From Polyangium mundeleinium (GTDB lineage: Bacteria > Myxococcota_A > Polyangia > Polyangiales > Polyangiaceae), in NCBI RefSeq assembly GCF_028369105.1, contig NZ_JAQNDO010000001.1:7348501-7412500 (forward strand): 64,000 bases of DNA. The letters are read 5' to 3'. A model generated the notes under the pieces. It did no database searches. It was not told the DNA's origin and saw only the letters and a program-made list of their open reading frames with translations. This document shows positions 40,054 to 49,772 of this stretch, in pieces. The position numbers and the translations under genes are program-made. Numbering within the stretch: the stretch's first letter is position 1; the number at the start of each line of letters is the position of its first letter.

Positions 40054-41469
40054 TCAGAGATTCTTGTTCTTCTCCATCATCTCCTGGAGCTTGCTGCGGC
40101 CCGATTTCGCGGCCTTCGTGGAGCGTACGACCGGGACCATGCGAATGCGCATGGTGATGGGGTGCGCTCCGACGTGCGAGTCCCGGCTCGCCTGGGCGTG
40201 AAAGGATTGGCCGCCGGCCCCATACATGGCGAAGTACCATTTGTCGTTCTTGGCGCTCAAGAGCTCGGTGGACAGGTTCTCGAGCGTCACGTAATCCGGG
40301 CCGTCGCGCAAGATCACGCCCGCCCAGTGGAAGTTCCAGAGGTCCACCTCCCCGCCCCTGTCGGCCGCGATCTTCTCCCCTTCGTCGTTCACCTGCGTGA
40401 GCGCCTCGCCGACGAGGGGAGCGGCGTATTCATTGAGCTGAAACGTCTCCGCGAACAGGCGCGAGAGAAACCAATGATCGTAGATCGCTCGGTAGATCCT
40501 CGCGCACTTTGCCATCATCTCTTTGCCGATCGATTCCCCACGAAGCTCGTCGATGCTGCCCTTCAAAGCGAGGTAGCGCTCGCGCTTCTTCGTTTCCGAT
40601 TCGTTCTTCGCGAGGTCCTCGAGGAGCGCGCCGAACTCGGGTATCGCATAGAGGAGAGTCGAATACATCGCGCGGTTGGCGCCCGCATCGGAGTTCAGTT
40701 TGTACAGGGATTTATTGAGCGGCGGGAGCAGCCGCAAGCCGTTGTCCGGCGCCACGATCACCACTTGCTCGCTGTCGTCGCTGCCGATGGGATTGTCATC
40801 GGAGCCCATGACGGTCTGGCTGGTGAGGTGACAATCGGCGTGGCTCACGTGCTTCGACGTGTCCTGTCCGTTCAATATCGCCAGGTCGCGATGGTAGGAC
40901 GATACGTTGGTCAACTGGTGCCGACCGGGTCGCATGCGTACCGTCACCTGGAGGAGATCCGGGTCGTCCCCGTACACGGCGCCGGTCGTCACGAGCTGCA
41001 CGTACGAGCCCCTGCCACCATTCACGGCGTCGAGCGCCCTGTTCGCGGACACGATGAGCTCTGCCCTGGCGTAGAGGGTCTTTTTGTCCCACAGGACGAT
41101 GCCCCCGCGATCGGAGGTGCGCTCGTTGAAGCCGTCCATCACGTAGGGCGACCCCGTGTAGCGCTGCACGGTCCGCCCGTCGGAGGCCCGCGGAAACGAT
41201 CGAACCGAGCCGCGGCCGGGGGAATGCGGCTGCGGCTGGCCCGCCGGAGGCTGCGGCCATCCCGCCGGGCCGGCCGCCGAGGGCTTCGGCTGCGCGACGG
41301 TCGCAGGATGCGGCGCCCGCGCCGAATGCGCCACCGTGGCAGTGTGCGGCCGCGTCGCCCATGGAGAGCGCTTCGGTTGCGCAACGGTCGCAGGATGCGG
41401 CGTCCGCGCCGGCTGCGCTACCGTGGCAGCGTGCGGCGGTCTCCTCGGATCCAACGGGCGTGTCGACAC
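40054..41469 (-). CDS. Protein with HPATVAQ repeats, possible delivered effector
   Basis: 471 residues starting at a GTG six bases after AAGGAG. Residues 1-80 contain three to four repeats of the type PHPATVAQPKRS/ARTPHPATVAQ, then a Pro/Gly linker and VQRYTGSPYVM. Such HPATV(A/V/L)Q repeats, usually ending in VQR, head many large myxobacterial proteins with toxin-like or contractile-injection-associated domains. The C-terminal 370 residues (GGIVLWDKKTLYARAELIVS ... FHWAGVILRDGPDYVTLENL ... WYFAMYGAGGQSFHAQ) match no family I know; the VTLENL ... MYG stretch recalls toxin domains of polymorphic systems. Function is inferred only from the N-terminal repeats. Confidence 0.6.
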   Translation of the reverse strand: MSTRPLDPRRPPHAATVAQPARTPHPATVAQPKRSPWATRPHTATVAHSARAPHPATVAQPKPSAAGPAGWPQPPAGQPQPHSPGRGSVRSFPRASDGRTVQRYTGSPYVMDGFNERTSDRGGIVLWDKKTLYARAELIVSANRALDAVNGGRGSYVQLVTTGAVYGDDPDLLQVTVRMRPGRHQLTNVSSYHRDLAILNGQDTSKHVSHADCHLTSQTVMGSDDNPIGSDDSEQVVIVAPDNGLRLLPPLNKSLYKLNSDAGANRAMYSTLLYAIPEFGALLEDLAKNESETKKRERYLALKGSIDELRGESIGKEMMAKCARIYRAIYDHWFLSRLFAETFQLNEYAAPLVGEALTQVNDEGEKIAADRGGEVDLWNFHWAGVILRDGPDYVTLENLSTELLSAKNDKWYFAMYGAGGQSFHAQASRDSHVGAHPITMRIRMVPVVRSTKAAKSGRSKLQEMMEKNKNL

Positions 41470-41878
41470 GCAAAGCTCCTTGCTGCCCGAACGTCTCACG
41501 CCGCGAGAAGGTGGGGCAAAAAAACCGAGATTGAGCCTCCGAAGTCGACGACGAAGGCACCTCGTCGAGCGGCTGCGGCTCCTCGAAGACCCCCCTCATC
41601 GCGTGTCCCCAGGAGCCTCATCCATAACGAAGGATTGTCGCTCGATCCCGCAGCGCGAGGCAAGCCGTCCACGAATCCCGTCCGCTCGCCCGCCGTCCCC
41701 TCCGCGGCGGGTGAGCACGCATGCATGCCCCCGAGGCCGCTCGCTCTACAGCGCGGTGCGCTTGCTCGTCCGGCAGTGTGTCGTTTGCTCCGGACGAACG
41801 GCGAGCGTGCAGCGCGGTTTCTGTTCCCCTGGCACTCGTGTTGCTGAGGTTTCTGCGAGCGAGAAAGGAGATCGACCT
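41470..41878. other. Divergent intergenic region
   Basis: 409 bp between the HPATVAQ protein gene (minus) and a small lipoprotein gene (plus). It should hold two promoters. I see no coding frame with a start signal, no strong dyad and no RNA motif that I can name. Confidence 0.4.
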
Positions 41879-42289
41879 ATGATCCAACGCTACCTGGTTC
41901 ACGCCGCGGTGTGCGCTGCCTCCGTCCTGTTCTTCGGCTGCGCGGGTGAAGAACCGGGCTCGGCCGCGCGCGACACGGGTCATCTGACCGTGAACTGGAC
42001 GATCAGCAACCAGCGGGCCGCGAACTACTGCGTGGCGTACGAAGCGGCGGGCGCGCTGATCGACATTCGCAACGACAAGGAGGAGTTCGTCGCGCAGATC
42101 CGGGTGCCGTGCAGCCAGTTCGAATCGAGCATCGAGCTGCCCGTGGACAATTACCAAGCGACGATCGTGCTCGTGAAGGAGAACGGCGACCCCGTCGGCA
42201 ACAAGATCGATCTCGGCAAGTTCAAGGTCGGCGCCGGGGACGATATCGACCGCAAGGCGACCTTCGCAATGCCGCCGCCCCGAGACTGA
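41879..42289 (+). CDS. Small lipoprotein of unknown function
   Basis: 136 residues, start preceded by AAGGAG at good spacing. Signal VHAAVCAASVLFFGC with lipidated Cys21, then a beta-rich domain (HLTVNWTISNQRAANYCVAY ... IRVPCSQFESSIELPVDNYQ ... VGNKIDLGKFKVGAGDDID) with two cysteines that may pair. This small beta-sandwich lipoprotein type is common in myxobacteria and its function is unknown. Confidence 0.72.
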   Translation: MIQRYLVHAAVCAASVLFFGCAGEEPGSAARDTGHLTVNWTISNQRAANYCVAYEAAGALIDIRNDKEEFVAQIRVPCSQFESSIELPVDNYQATIVLVKENGDPVGNKIDLGKFKVGAGDDIDRKATFAMPPPRD

Positions 42290-42382
42290 CGCAACACAAG
42301 AAAGAAGACGGTCGTGGGGGCATCTGGGCGGTGTTCGCGCCTCGTGCCCCCATTTCTGCATTCGCGGGCGGTTCGCCCTCCT

Positions 42383-42829
42383 TCAGGCATCAAGCGAGGC
42401 GACCGCCCCGGGGCGCGGGAGGCCGAGCTCGCGCCGTCGTTCATCGAACCAGGCGCGGGCCTCCGTCTGCGTGTCCAGAAACCGGACGGGGAAGCCAGCC
42501 GTGCGGTGGAGCAGCCGGATCGCGCGGAACAACATGGCGCCAAGGACACGAAATTGAAAACTCGCGCCGACGACGGCAATCCCATGGATCGTCACGTCAT
42601 CGTCCGGCGTACCGGACGTCTCCGACGCCACGCGGCGCGCCTCCGCCGAGAGGTGCACCATCCGATGAAGGTCGATGATCAAAAAAACGTACGCTTTGCC
42701 GTCGACGAAGCGCCGCCGGATGGCAGTCAAGCGCCGGACGTCATCGCCGGTGACGTGTCCAATTTAGTGCGCAATGGCCACGTCGGGCTCCTCGAGGACC
42801 GCGAAGGACTCGTCACGAACAGCGGGCAT
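42383..42829 (-). pseudogene. STAS-like gene interrupted by one in-frame TAA
   Basis: The frame from the ATG at 42829 reads MPAVRDESFAVLEEPDVAIA-H, stop, then IGHVTGDDVRRLTAIRRRF and onward to 42383 without any frame change. The only defect is a TAA at 42764-42766 (codon 22). Both sides match the same SpoIIAA/STAS-like family (GHVTGDDVRRL, AYVFLIIDLHRMVHLSAEAR), so a point nonsense mutation is the simplest reading. A shorter product starting at an internal codon near 42730 would lack the first strand of the fold. Confidence 0.65.
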
Positions 42830-42909
42830 TTTGAGGCCGATGGTAACGGAGGCAGGCGGGGCACGGCAAGGTTCGGGAGCGCGACGCGGTTTCCTATGGG
42901 AGCCGCTGA

Positions 42910-43203
42910 GCTGGGGCTTTGCCCCAGGCCCCACCCGGGGCTGTCCGCCCCGGGACCCGGACCAGCGCAAGCGCTGGACGCGGGGTCGATGAACTGCGCG
43001 ATGCGCAGTTCATCGAACAGCCGCTGACGGTTCCACCGGCAACGTGCCGCTGCGTGCGACAACGTCCATGGTCTTGCCACCGGCCCGTTGGAAGAACTGC
43101 GCACCGCGCAGCTCTTCCACCTTCGGTCCAGGCCGTGCCTGGTTCAGGTCGAGGGGCGAACAGCCCCCGCGGGGTCCGGGGCAGCGCCCCGGCGCGGCGC
43201 CCC
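42910..43203. repeat. Dispersed hairpin-rich intergenic repeat, copy 2
   Basis: Same orientation as 5757-6097 and again next to the 3' end of a minus-strand gene. The hairpin at 42986-43016 keeps the TCGATGAACTGCGC arms with loop GAT instead of GGT; the hairpin at 43089-43119 has one arm change. It lacks about 45 bp present in copy 1. It ends two bases before the stop of the histidine kinase gene. Confidence 0.85.
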
Positions 43204-43205
43204 AA

Positions 43206-44987
43206 CTACCCCCCGAGCACCTCGCGGACCTTGCGGAGGAGCGCTTCGGGGGTGATTGGCTTGGGAATGAAGTTGATGCCCGAGTCGAGCACGCCGTGAT
43301 GCACGATCGCGTTCTCGGTGTATCCCGACATGAAGAGCACCTTCATGGCGGGCCGCACGTTCCGTAGCCGTTCGGCGAGCTGCCGGCCGCTCATCTTGGG
43401 CATCACGACGTCCGTCAGGAGCAGGTGGATCGTCGCGCCGTGTTGCTCGCATACGAGCAGCGCTTCGCCTCCGTTCGCCGCCTCGATGACGTGATAACCG
43501 ACCCGCGACAGGATCCCGCGCACCAGCATGCGGACCTGCGGGTCGTCCTCGACGACGAGGACCGTCTCCGACCCTCGCACACGGCTCTCCTGGGCCTCGG
43601 CCACGGGCGCCTCGACTGCGCCGTCTCCGGCGCACGGGAGATACACCTTGATGGTCGTCCCCTTCCCCGGCTCGCTGTAGACCCACACGCAGCCTCCGCT
43701 CTGCTTGACGATGCCGTACACCATCGACAAACCGAGCCCCGTGCCCACGCCTTTGGGTTTGGTCGTGAAAAATGGCTCGAACATGCGCGCCTGCGTGGCC
43801 CGATCCATCCCTACGCCGTTGTCGCTCACCGACAGCACCACGTGCGGTCCGGCGTTCGCCTCGGGGTGTTCGCAGACGTATTGCTCGTCGAGGTCTGTGT
43901 TTGCCGTCTCGATCGTCAACTGCCCGCCTTCCGGCATCGCGTCGCGGGCATTGACCACGAGATTGAGGAGGATCTGCTCCATCTGCCCCGGATCCACGAA
44001 ACAGGGGTGGAGGTCCGGCGAGAGCACCGTGCGCATCTCGATGTCCTCGCGCAGGAGCCGGCGGAGCATCCGATCGATGCCCGAAACGATGGTATTGAGG
44101 TTCAGCACGCGGGGCGAGAGGATCTGCTGGCGGCTGAACGCGAGCAATTGCCGCGTCAGGTCGGCGGCGCGCTTGCCTGCGAGGCGAATCTGCTCCACCT
44201 CCTCGCGCATCGGCTCGCCGGGGCGGAGCTCGTCGAGGAGGAAATCGCTGTAGCTGAGCACCACCGACAGGATGTTGTTGAAGTCGTGCGCGACGCCGCC
44301 GGCGAGGCGACCGACGGCCTCCATCTTCTGCGATTGCCGCAGTTTTTCCTCGGTGCGCTCGAGCACCTCGCGCGTGCGCTTGTGCTCGGCGAGCTCGGAT
44401 TGGACTGCCGAGAGCAAACGAGCGTTCGCGATCGTCATCGCGACGAGATCGGCCAGCACGAGCAGGAGGTCGACGTCGCCCTGCGCGAAGGGAACCATCG
44501 CCGCGCCCTGGCGCAGGAGGGTGAGCGTCCCGAGGATCGCGCCTCGAACCTGGAGCGGGACACACACGACGCTACGAAACCCGATGTGCTCGAGGAGATG
44601 GGCGAGCTCCGGCCGGAGGTCCGCCGTCCACGACGCGGGGAGCGGATGGTGCATGATGAGGGGCTGCCGCGTCCGGATCACGGTGGGGGCAAACCCGCCC
44701 TCGTCCCGCGACATGCGCCGCGAGCCCATGAGCGCCACGATCGTCGTCAGGGTCTCGGGATTGGGCGCGAACTCCGCGGCCACGTCCCACCACGCGCCGT
44801 CCTCCGACACGAGCCCGAGCACGCAGTACGCGTCCATGAGCCGCCCGGTCTCCTCGACGACCGTGTGCATGAGGCGCTGGTAGTCGTTCGTCGTCGCGGC
44901 GAAGATGCGGGCGAGCTCGGCCAGCATGCGCATCCGGTCGATGCGCGCGCTCTCGCGAGCCGGGTGGTCGTGGTCGTCGTGCTGCAT
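43206..44987 (-). CDS. GAF-containing hybrid histidine kinase
   Basis: 593 residues, soluble. Residues 20-190 GAF sensor ([18 protein letters not shown] ... [20 protein letters not shown]); short coiled coil; HisKA of the HDFNN type ([20 protein letters not shown], His near 240); HATPase (355-465; [27 protein letters not shown]); C-terminal receiver (480-590; [28 protein letters not shown]). The HDFNN histidine box and terminal receiver match NtrB-like hybrid kinases. The next minus-strand gene upstream, an AmpG-like transporter, ends 46 bp from its start. The cognate output protein is not in the window. Confidence 0.9.
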   Translation of the reverse strand: MQHDDHDHPARESARIDRMRMLAELARIFAATTNDYQRLMHTVVEETGRLMDAYCVLGLVSEDGAWWDVAAEFAPNPETLTTIVALMGSRRMSRDEGGFAPTVIRTRQPLIMHHPLPASWTADLRPELAHLLEHIGFRSVVCVPLQVRGAILGTLTLLRQGAAMVPFAQGDVDLLLVLADLVAMTIANARLLSAVQSELAEHKRTREVLERTEEKLRQSQKMEAVGRLAGGVAHDFNNILSVVLSYSDFLLDELRPGEPMREEVEQIRLAGKRAADLTRQLLAFSRQQILSPRVLNLNTIVSGIDRMLRRLLREDIEMRTVLSPDLHPCFVDPGQMEQILLNLVVNARDAMPEGGQLTIETANTDLDEQYVCEHPEANAGPHVVLSVSDNGVGMDRATQARMFEPFFTTKPKGVGTGLGLSMVYGIVKQSGGCVWVYSEPGKGTTIKVYLPCAGDGAVEAPVAEAQESRVRGSETVLVVEDDPQVRMLVRGILSRVGYHVIEAANGGEALLVCEQHGATIHLLLTDVVMPKMSGRQLAERLRNVRPAMKVLFMSGYTENAIVHHGVLDSGINFIPKPITPEALLRKVREVLGG

Positions 44988-45033
44988 GTCCCCCTCTCCC
45001 CCCTCCTATGCGATGCGCGGAAGGCCTCTGGCG

Positions 45034-46377
45034 TCAATGCCCCGCGGGCAGACCGCCGCCCTTGGCCTCCTCGGTGGCCACCCCGAAGGGCGCGAGGAAC
45101 GCGAAGAGCACGGGCGGGATGGACGCGAAAAGTACGATCGTGAAGAAATGCGTGTGTCCCACGGCTTCCTGAATGGGGCCGCTGATCATCCCGGTGAACA
45201 TCATGCTGAGGCCCATGATGCCGGTCGCGAACGCGTAGTGGGCGGTCTTGTACGGCCCGGGCGCGAGCTGCTGCATCATGTAGAGCATGTGCCCGACCGA
45301 TCCGAAGCCATAACCGAACTTCTCGATCGTCACGACGGCCGTGATGAGCCAGAGATCCTCGGGGCGGGCGTGGCTCAGGTAGAAGTACGTCAGGTGCGGG
45401 ACGTTGAGGGCGAGCGCGAGGAGCACGAACGAGCGCTTGAGCCCGAGCCGCGCGCAGAAGAGCCCGCCGAGCAGCGCCCCCACGATGAAGCCGATCGTGC
45501 CGAACGTCCCGTTGATGTTGCCGAGCGCCTGGTTGTCGAGCCCGAGGCCGCCCACCTCGCGTTTGTCGAGCATGAACAGGGGCCCGACCTTCTCGATGAG
45601 CCCCTCGCCGAACCGATAAAAGAAGACGACGAGCAGCATCATCACGATGTGCTTCTTCTTGAAGAAGCTCGCGAATGCGTCGCCAAACGTCTTCACCCCG
45701 TCCCCGACGCCCGACGGCGCGTCCTGCGCCTTGCCGCCGGTGGGCAGCACATTGATGTGCCACACGCCGGAGAGGCCCATGAGCGCGGCGAGCAAGCCCA
45801 TCACCACCATCCAGGATTTCGCCCAGTCGAACCCGAGCCCGTTGTGGAGCCAGCCCGTGAACGTCACGAGCAGCCCGGAGGCGATGATACGGCCGATGTT
45901 CCAGGCGATCCCCTGCACCCCGACGTATTGCGCCTGCTCGGTCTCCGACATCGAGCTGATGTAGACGCCGTCCGCGGCAATGTCCTGCGTCGCCGAGGCG
46001 AAACCCGTGATCCAGAAAAAAGCAAGCGTCGGGCCGAGATAATTCGGGAGCGAGAGCGAGAGCGCCACGCAGCCGAGCGTGACCATCATGAGGAATTCCA
46101 TACAGAGCACAAAAAACCGCTTGGTCCTGAACATCTCCACCACAGGGGACCAGAGCGGCTTGATGACCCACGGCAGGTACATCGAGCTCGTGTAGAGCGT
46201 GATGTCCGTATTCGAGAGGCCGAGGTTCTTGTACATGATGGCCGCGACCACGGAGACCGTGATCATCGGCGTGCCCATCGCGACGTAGAGCGAAGGCACC
46301 CACAACATCGGGTGCCGCCTCTTTGCATTCGAAGGCGTGGCCTCGGCGCTCGCCGGCGCCGCGGAGAAGTCGGTCAT
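45034..46377 (-). CDS. MFS transporter, AmpG/PAT-like
   Basis: 447 residues with twelve membrane helices. The N-terminus PMLWVPSLYVAMGTPMITVS and the SSMYLPWVIKPLWSPVVEMF segment (helix 2-3 loop) follow the AmpG-like PAT subfamily that moves muropeptides or acyl-CoA; FASATQDIAADGVYISSMSE is the conserved helix 4-5 region. Cargo cannot be decided. Sugar or muropeptide uptake would fit its place between a sensor kinase and the cellulase locus. Confidence 0.8.
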   Translation of the reverse strand: MTDFSAAPASAEATPSNAKRRHPMLWVPSLYVAMGTPMITVSVVAAIMYKNLGLSNTDITLYTSSMYLPWVIKPLWSPVVEMFRTKRFFVLCMEFLMMVTLGCVALSLSLPNYLGPTLAFFWITGFASATQDIAADGVYISSMSETEQAQYVGVQGIAWNIGRIIASGLLVTFTGWLHNGLGFDWAKSWMVVMGLLAALMGLSGVWHINVLPTGGKAQDAPSGVGDGVKTFGDAFASFFKKKHIVMMLLVVFFYRFGEGLIEKVGPLFMLDKREVGGLGLDNQALGNINGTFGTIGFIVGALLGGLFCARLGLKRSFVLLALALNVPHLTYFYLSHARPEDLWLITAVVTIEKFGYGFGSVGHMLYMMQQLAPGPYKTAHYAFATGIMGLSMMFTGMISGPIQEAVGHTHFFTIVLFASIPPVLFAFLAPFGVATEEAKGGGLPAGH

Positions 46378-46426
46378 GGCGCGATGCTACGAAAAGGACC
46401 GGCCCCTGTCTCTGGAAAAACGACGC

Positions 46427-47434
46427 TCAGGGTTTGGCGCGCTGCGCGAGCCCAAGGGCATACTCGGGCCACCACTCCCCGGCGCGAGGCCCGCCGTTGC
46501 AGGCCCCGTCCGATTCGCCGGGGAGCTTGATCCACAGATAGGCATCCACGAGCGGCTCCCCCGTCTCGGCCGAGGGCGGCCGGCCGAGCGCGCGTCCATC
46601 GGGGTTGCACCATTGCAGCTCCTTTGTCGGCCCGTTCCCGTTCCGGCTCGTGTCGACGACGAAGGGCTTGCTGGAGAGCAGCGCCGAAATTTCCTTGCCG
46701 TACGCGACGCTCTCCTCGGTGGTCACGAAATTGGAGACGTTCAGCGCGAACCCGCGCGCGCCGGCGATCCCCGCGGCGCGCAGGCGCTCGGCCATCACGG
46801 GCGGGGGTTGCCATTTCGCGTTGCCCGCGTCGATGTACACGGAGACCGTGCCGCTCTGCCCGAGGACGGTCACCGCGTCCGTGAGGAGCGCGAGCCGCTC
46901 CTCCTGCTGCGCGGGCGTGAGGCAGTCTTTCAAGAGCCCGAGCGCGTCCGGCTCCAGAATCACGGCGGCGCGACGCGTGCCGATTCCTCGGGCGAACGCC
47001 CGGACCCAGGCCTTGTATGCTTCCGCGGCCGAGGCCCCGCCCGCCGAGTGATTGCCGCAGTCCCGGTGGGGGATGTCGTACGCGACGAGGAGCGCGAGCG
47101 CGCCCGTGCGGGCGATCTGCGAGACGCGCCAGTCCACGTCCGCCGTGACGTCCTGGTTCCAGTCACCGAACCAGAACGACTGCGGCTCACGGGCGATTTT
47201 TTCGATCATCGCCGCGTCCGCGGGGCGGGTGTCGCGCCACGTCTCGACCTGCTTGCGCGCGGAGGAGCCCGGGTCGACGAAAAGGCGACCTCCGGTGAAC
47301 GGGTTTTCCCCGGGCGCGGGCAACACCGCGCTTCCGCGCGCGTCCGGCGTTCCCGCCTCGGGCCTCGGGATGCACGCACAGTGGAGCGCCGCCGAGGCGA
47401 CGACCCAGGGGAAGACACGACGACGCCGCTCCAT
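46427..47434 (-). CDS. GH6-family cellulase (exported)
   Basis: 335 residues. N-terminus MERRRRVFPWVVASAALHCAC is a signal with a possible lipobox (Cys21). The GH6 signatures follow in order: WNQDVTADVDWRVSQIA, LVAYDIPHRDCGNHSAGG, ILEPDALGLL (acid Asp), VSVYIDAGNAKW, GFALNVSNF, FVVDTSRNGNGP, WCNPDGRALG and LWIKLPGESDG (base Asp). It inverts and cleaves beta-1,4-glucan, as an endo- or cellobiohydrolase. No separate binding module is fused. Start chosen at the ATG that gives the signal peptide. Divergent from the propeller lipoprotein gene. Confidence 0.92.
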   Translation of the reverse strand: MERRRRVFPWVVASAALHCACIPRPEAGTPDARGSAVLPAPGENPFTGGRLFVDPGSSARKQVETWRDTRPADAAMIEKIAREPQSFWFGDWNQDVTADVDWRVSQIARTGALALLVAYDIPHRDCGNHSAGGASAAEAYKAWVRAFARGIGTRRAAVILEPDALGLLKDCLTPAQQEERLALLTDAVTVLGQSGTVSVYIDAGNAKWQPPPVMAERLRAAGIAGARGFALNVSNFVTTEESVAYGKEISALLSSKPFVVDTSRNGNGPTKELQWCNPDGRALGRPPSAETGEPLVDAYLWIKLPGESDGACNGGPRAGEWWPEYALGLAQRAKP

Positions 47435-47658
47435 CCTTATCGTGTAGTGCCGTTCGAGCTTCGAAAGCAACGGCCGTGTCGCGCCCCTGGGCACGCCTCG
47501 GCGCTCCCCTGCGCATCGATTGTCGCTCGGATGGATTTTTCTCCGCCCCTGGGAATGCGGCGCGCGGCGCGCGGCTCCGCAAAAAAACTCGTGGAGCCGA
47601 GGGGCGCTCCATGAGAATCTCCTTCCCGACCACGATCTTTTTTATCAGGAGGCGAGCG

Positions 47659-49599
47659 ATGCGATTCATAGGGGCATCCTTCATCTTGGGCATCGTCATG
47701 GCCGTCGGGTGTTCGGCAGGCGGCGGGGGCGACAAGACGCCCTCGGGAGGCACGGGCGGCGCGGGCGCATCGGGAGGCCAGGGCGGAACCGGCGGCGACA
47801 TCTTCAACCCCTCGGGCGGGATGGGCGCGGCGGGCGGCACGCCGGTCGGCGGCGACGTGATCGTGAACCCGAACTGCACGGGGAACTGCGACGATTTCCC
47901 CGCCGATCCGATCTTCGACGGCGTGGCCCCCTCGAACGCCCCCGAGCTCTTCGGCGCGCCCGACAATTACACGCCGGGGCTCTGCATCGTCGAGCCGCAC
48001 CTCGGAGACGCGGGCAAACCCGGCGCGTTGTTCCCGGCAAACTGGCTGCGCGTCCGGTTCCGCGTCAAACCCGCGAACAACGAGAACCTCTTCGAGATCC
48101 GCCTCAAGGCGGGAAACCAGAAGAACGAGCTCGTCGCCTACTCGGCGAGCCCGGTCTGGGCCATGCCCAAGGAGATCTGGGAGGCCATCGGTGTCAAGGG
48201 CGGCGCCATCGATCAACAGATCCAGGTGACCATCCGCGGCGTGAACTCGCAGAACCCCGGCACACCCACGGGCGCGACAGGCACGTTCACGATCGCGCCC
48301 GTCACGGCGGGCGGCTCGATGGTGTACTGGGCCGCGACGTCGTCCGAGGTCACGCCGACGACGAGCAAGCTCGTTGGTTTTTATGTCGGCGACGAGACCA
48401 CGATCGACGCGCTGACGGTCCCGCAGGTCCAGCAGGGCAACATCCTCTCCGAGGGCGGGCGCGAGCTGCGCGGCAAGTACACCGATCCCAAGGGCGTCCC
48501 CCAGGGGCGCGTGCAGTGCATCGGCTGCCACGTCTCGACGCCCGAGGGCAAGGACGTCGGATACACCGATCACTGGCCCTGGAACAACGTCGTCAGCAGC
48601 ATCGAGGAGGACAAGGCGGGCCAGGTGCCGGCCTATTTCACCCCGGGCGCGCAGCGGCTCTTGAGCCAGCCGTGGCTCGGAATGATGACGTTCTCCAAGG
48701 CGGTATGGGGCGCCGGCAATCGTATCGCGCTCACGCCGTACGCGAACCGGAACGTGGACATCGGCTTCACCGACAGCACCGGCTACGGCTCCGACCGGCT
48801 CGCGTGGTTCGACCTCGAGACGAACGCGAACATTCCCTGGACCGAGGGGCAAAGCGGGCCGACGAACGACGCCATCAAGGGCGCGCAGGGCACGGCGTGG
48901 GGCTTCCTCCAGACGAGTGGCGAGTCGCAGGGCATCGTCGCCCCGAACTGGAGCCACGACGGCAAGACGATCGTGTACACGTCGGCAGGAAAATCCCAGG
49001 ACGGCCGCATCGCCGACAATGTCGAGACCGATATCAAGACGGTCCCGTACAACGACCGCAAGGGCGGCACCGTCACGCCGGTCCAGGGCGCGGCGACGTC
49101 GGGTGTGTCCGAGTATTACCCGTCGTTCTCCGCGGACGACAAGCTCATCGCGTACAACCGCGCGGGTAATACGAGTGGAAAGATCTACTATCGTCCCGAC
49201 GGCGAGGTGTACGTCATCCCGTCGGGCGGCGGGACGCCGATCCGCCTCGCGGCGAACGATCCGCCGGCCTGCACGGGCCAGACGAGCCCGGGCGTCATCA
49301 ATAGCTGGGCCAAATGGTCGCCCACGGTGCTCGGGGGCGTGCCGAACGGCAAGACCTACTACTGGCTCATCTTCTCCTCGGCGCGGGATTACCCGGGCGC
49401 GTTCATCGTGCCGCCGAACCAGTACAGCCCGCCGGACACGCGCTCCTCGCAGCTCTACATGACGGCCATCGTGCGCGACGCGCAGGGCAACTACGAGACG
49501 TACCCGGCCGTCTACATCTGGAACCAGGATCCGAAGACCAGCAACCTGACGCCGGCCTGGGACATCTTCGACATCCCGCCGCCCCCTCCCCCCAAGTAA
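47659..49599 (+). CDS. Lipoprotein with TolB-like beta-propeller and a CxxCH motif
   Basis: 646 residues, AGGAGG before the ATG. Signal ends GIVMAVGC; a Gly/Ser linker (SGGTGGAGASGGQGG) follows. Residues 60-270 form beta-rich domains (RVRFRVKPANNENLFEIRLK). At residues 287-291, CIGCH is a c-type heme or metal binding motif. From about 430 onward WD40/PD40-like blades appear (SHDGKTIVYTSAGK, YYPSFSADDKLIAYNRAG). It is surface- or periplasm-anchored. Its position at the head of the cellulase locus suggests a binding or redox role in polysaccharide attack, but no enzyme activity can be assigned. Confidence 0.78.
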   Translation: MRFIGASFILGIVMAVGCSAGGGGDKTPSGGTGGAGASGGQGGTGGDIFNPSGGMGAAGGTPVGGDVIVNPNCTGNCDDFPADPIFDGVAPSNAPELFGAPDNYTPGLCIVEPHLGDAGKPGALFPANWLRVRFRVKPANNENLFEIRLKAGNQKNELVAYSASPVWAMPKEIWEAIGVKGGAIDQQIQVTIRGVNSQNPGTPTGATGTFTIAPVTAGGSMVYWAATSSEVTPTTSKLVGFYVGDETTIDALTVPQVQQGNILSEGGRELRGKYTDPKGVPQGRVQCIGCHVSTPEGKDVGYTDHWPWNNVVSSIEEDKAGQVPAYFTPGAQRLLSQPWLGMMTFSKAVWGAGNRIALTPYANRNVDIGFTDSTGYGSDRLAWFDLETNANIPWTEGQSGPTNDAIKGAQGTAWGFLQTSGESQGIVAPNWSHDGKTIVYTSAGKSQDGRIADNVETDIKTVPYNDRKGGTVTPVQGAATSGVSEYYPSFSADDKLIAYNRAGNTSGKIYYRPDGEVYVIPSGGGTPIRLAANDPPACTGQTSPGVINSWAKWSPTVLGGVPNGKTYYWLIFSSARDYPGAFIVPPNQYSPPDTRSSQLYMTAIVRDAQGNYETYPAVYIWNQDPKTSNLTPAWDIFDIPPPPPPK

Positions 49600-49622
49600 T
49601 AGTATAAGGAGACGGCATCGAC

Positions 49623-49669
49623 GGGTTTGCCCGCATCCGAGGTAAAACTTTCGGGTGCGGGTAAAACCC
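49623..49669 (+). terminator. Hairpin after the propeller lipoprotein gene
   Basis: GGGTTTGCCCGCATCCGA-N9-TTCGGGTGCGGGTAAAACCC forms a stem of about 17 pairs with small bulges, 24 bp after the stop. There is no T-run, so it may be a stabilising or factor-dependent terminator structure. Confidence 0.45.
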
Positions 49670-49772
49670 TCCGCTGCATCCCGCCCCGTCGCCTCTCCGC
49701 GTCAATTTTTTGTTCGTGACGTGCATGCGGTGGTTGTCAGCGTTTATGGATCTGGTGTAAGGTACCCAATTC

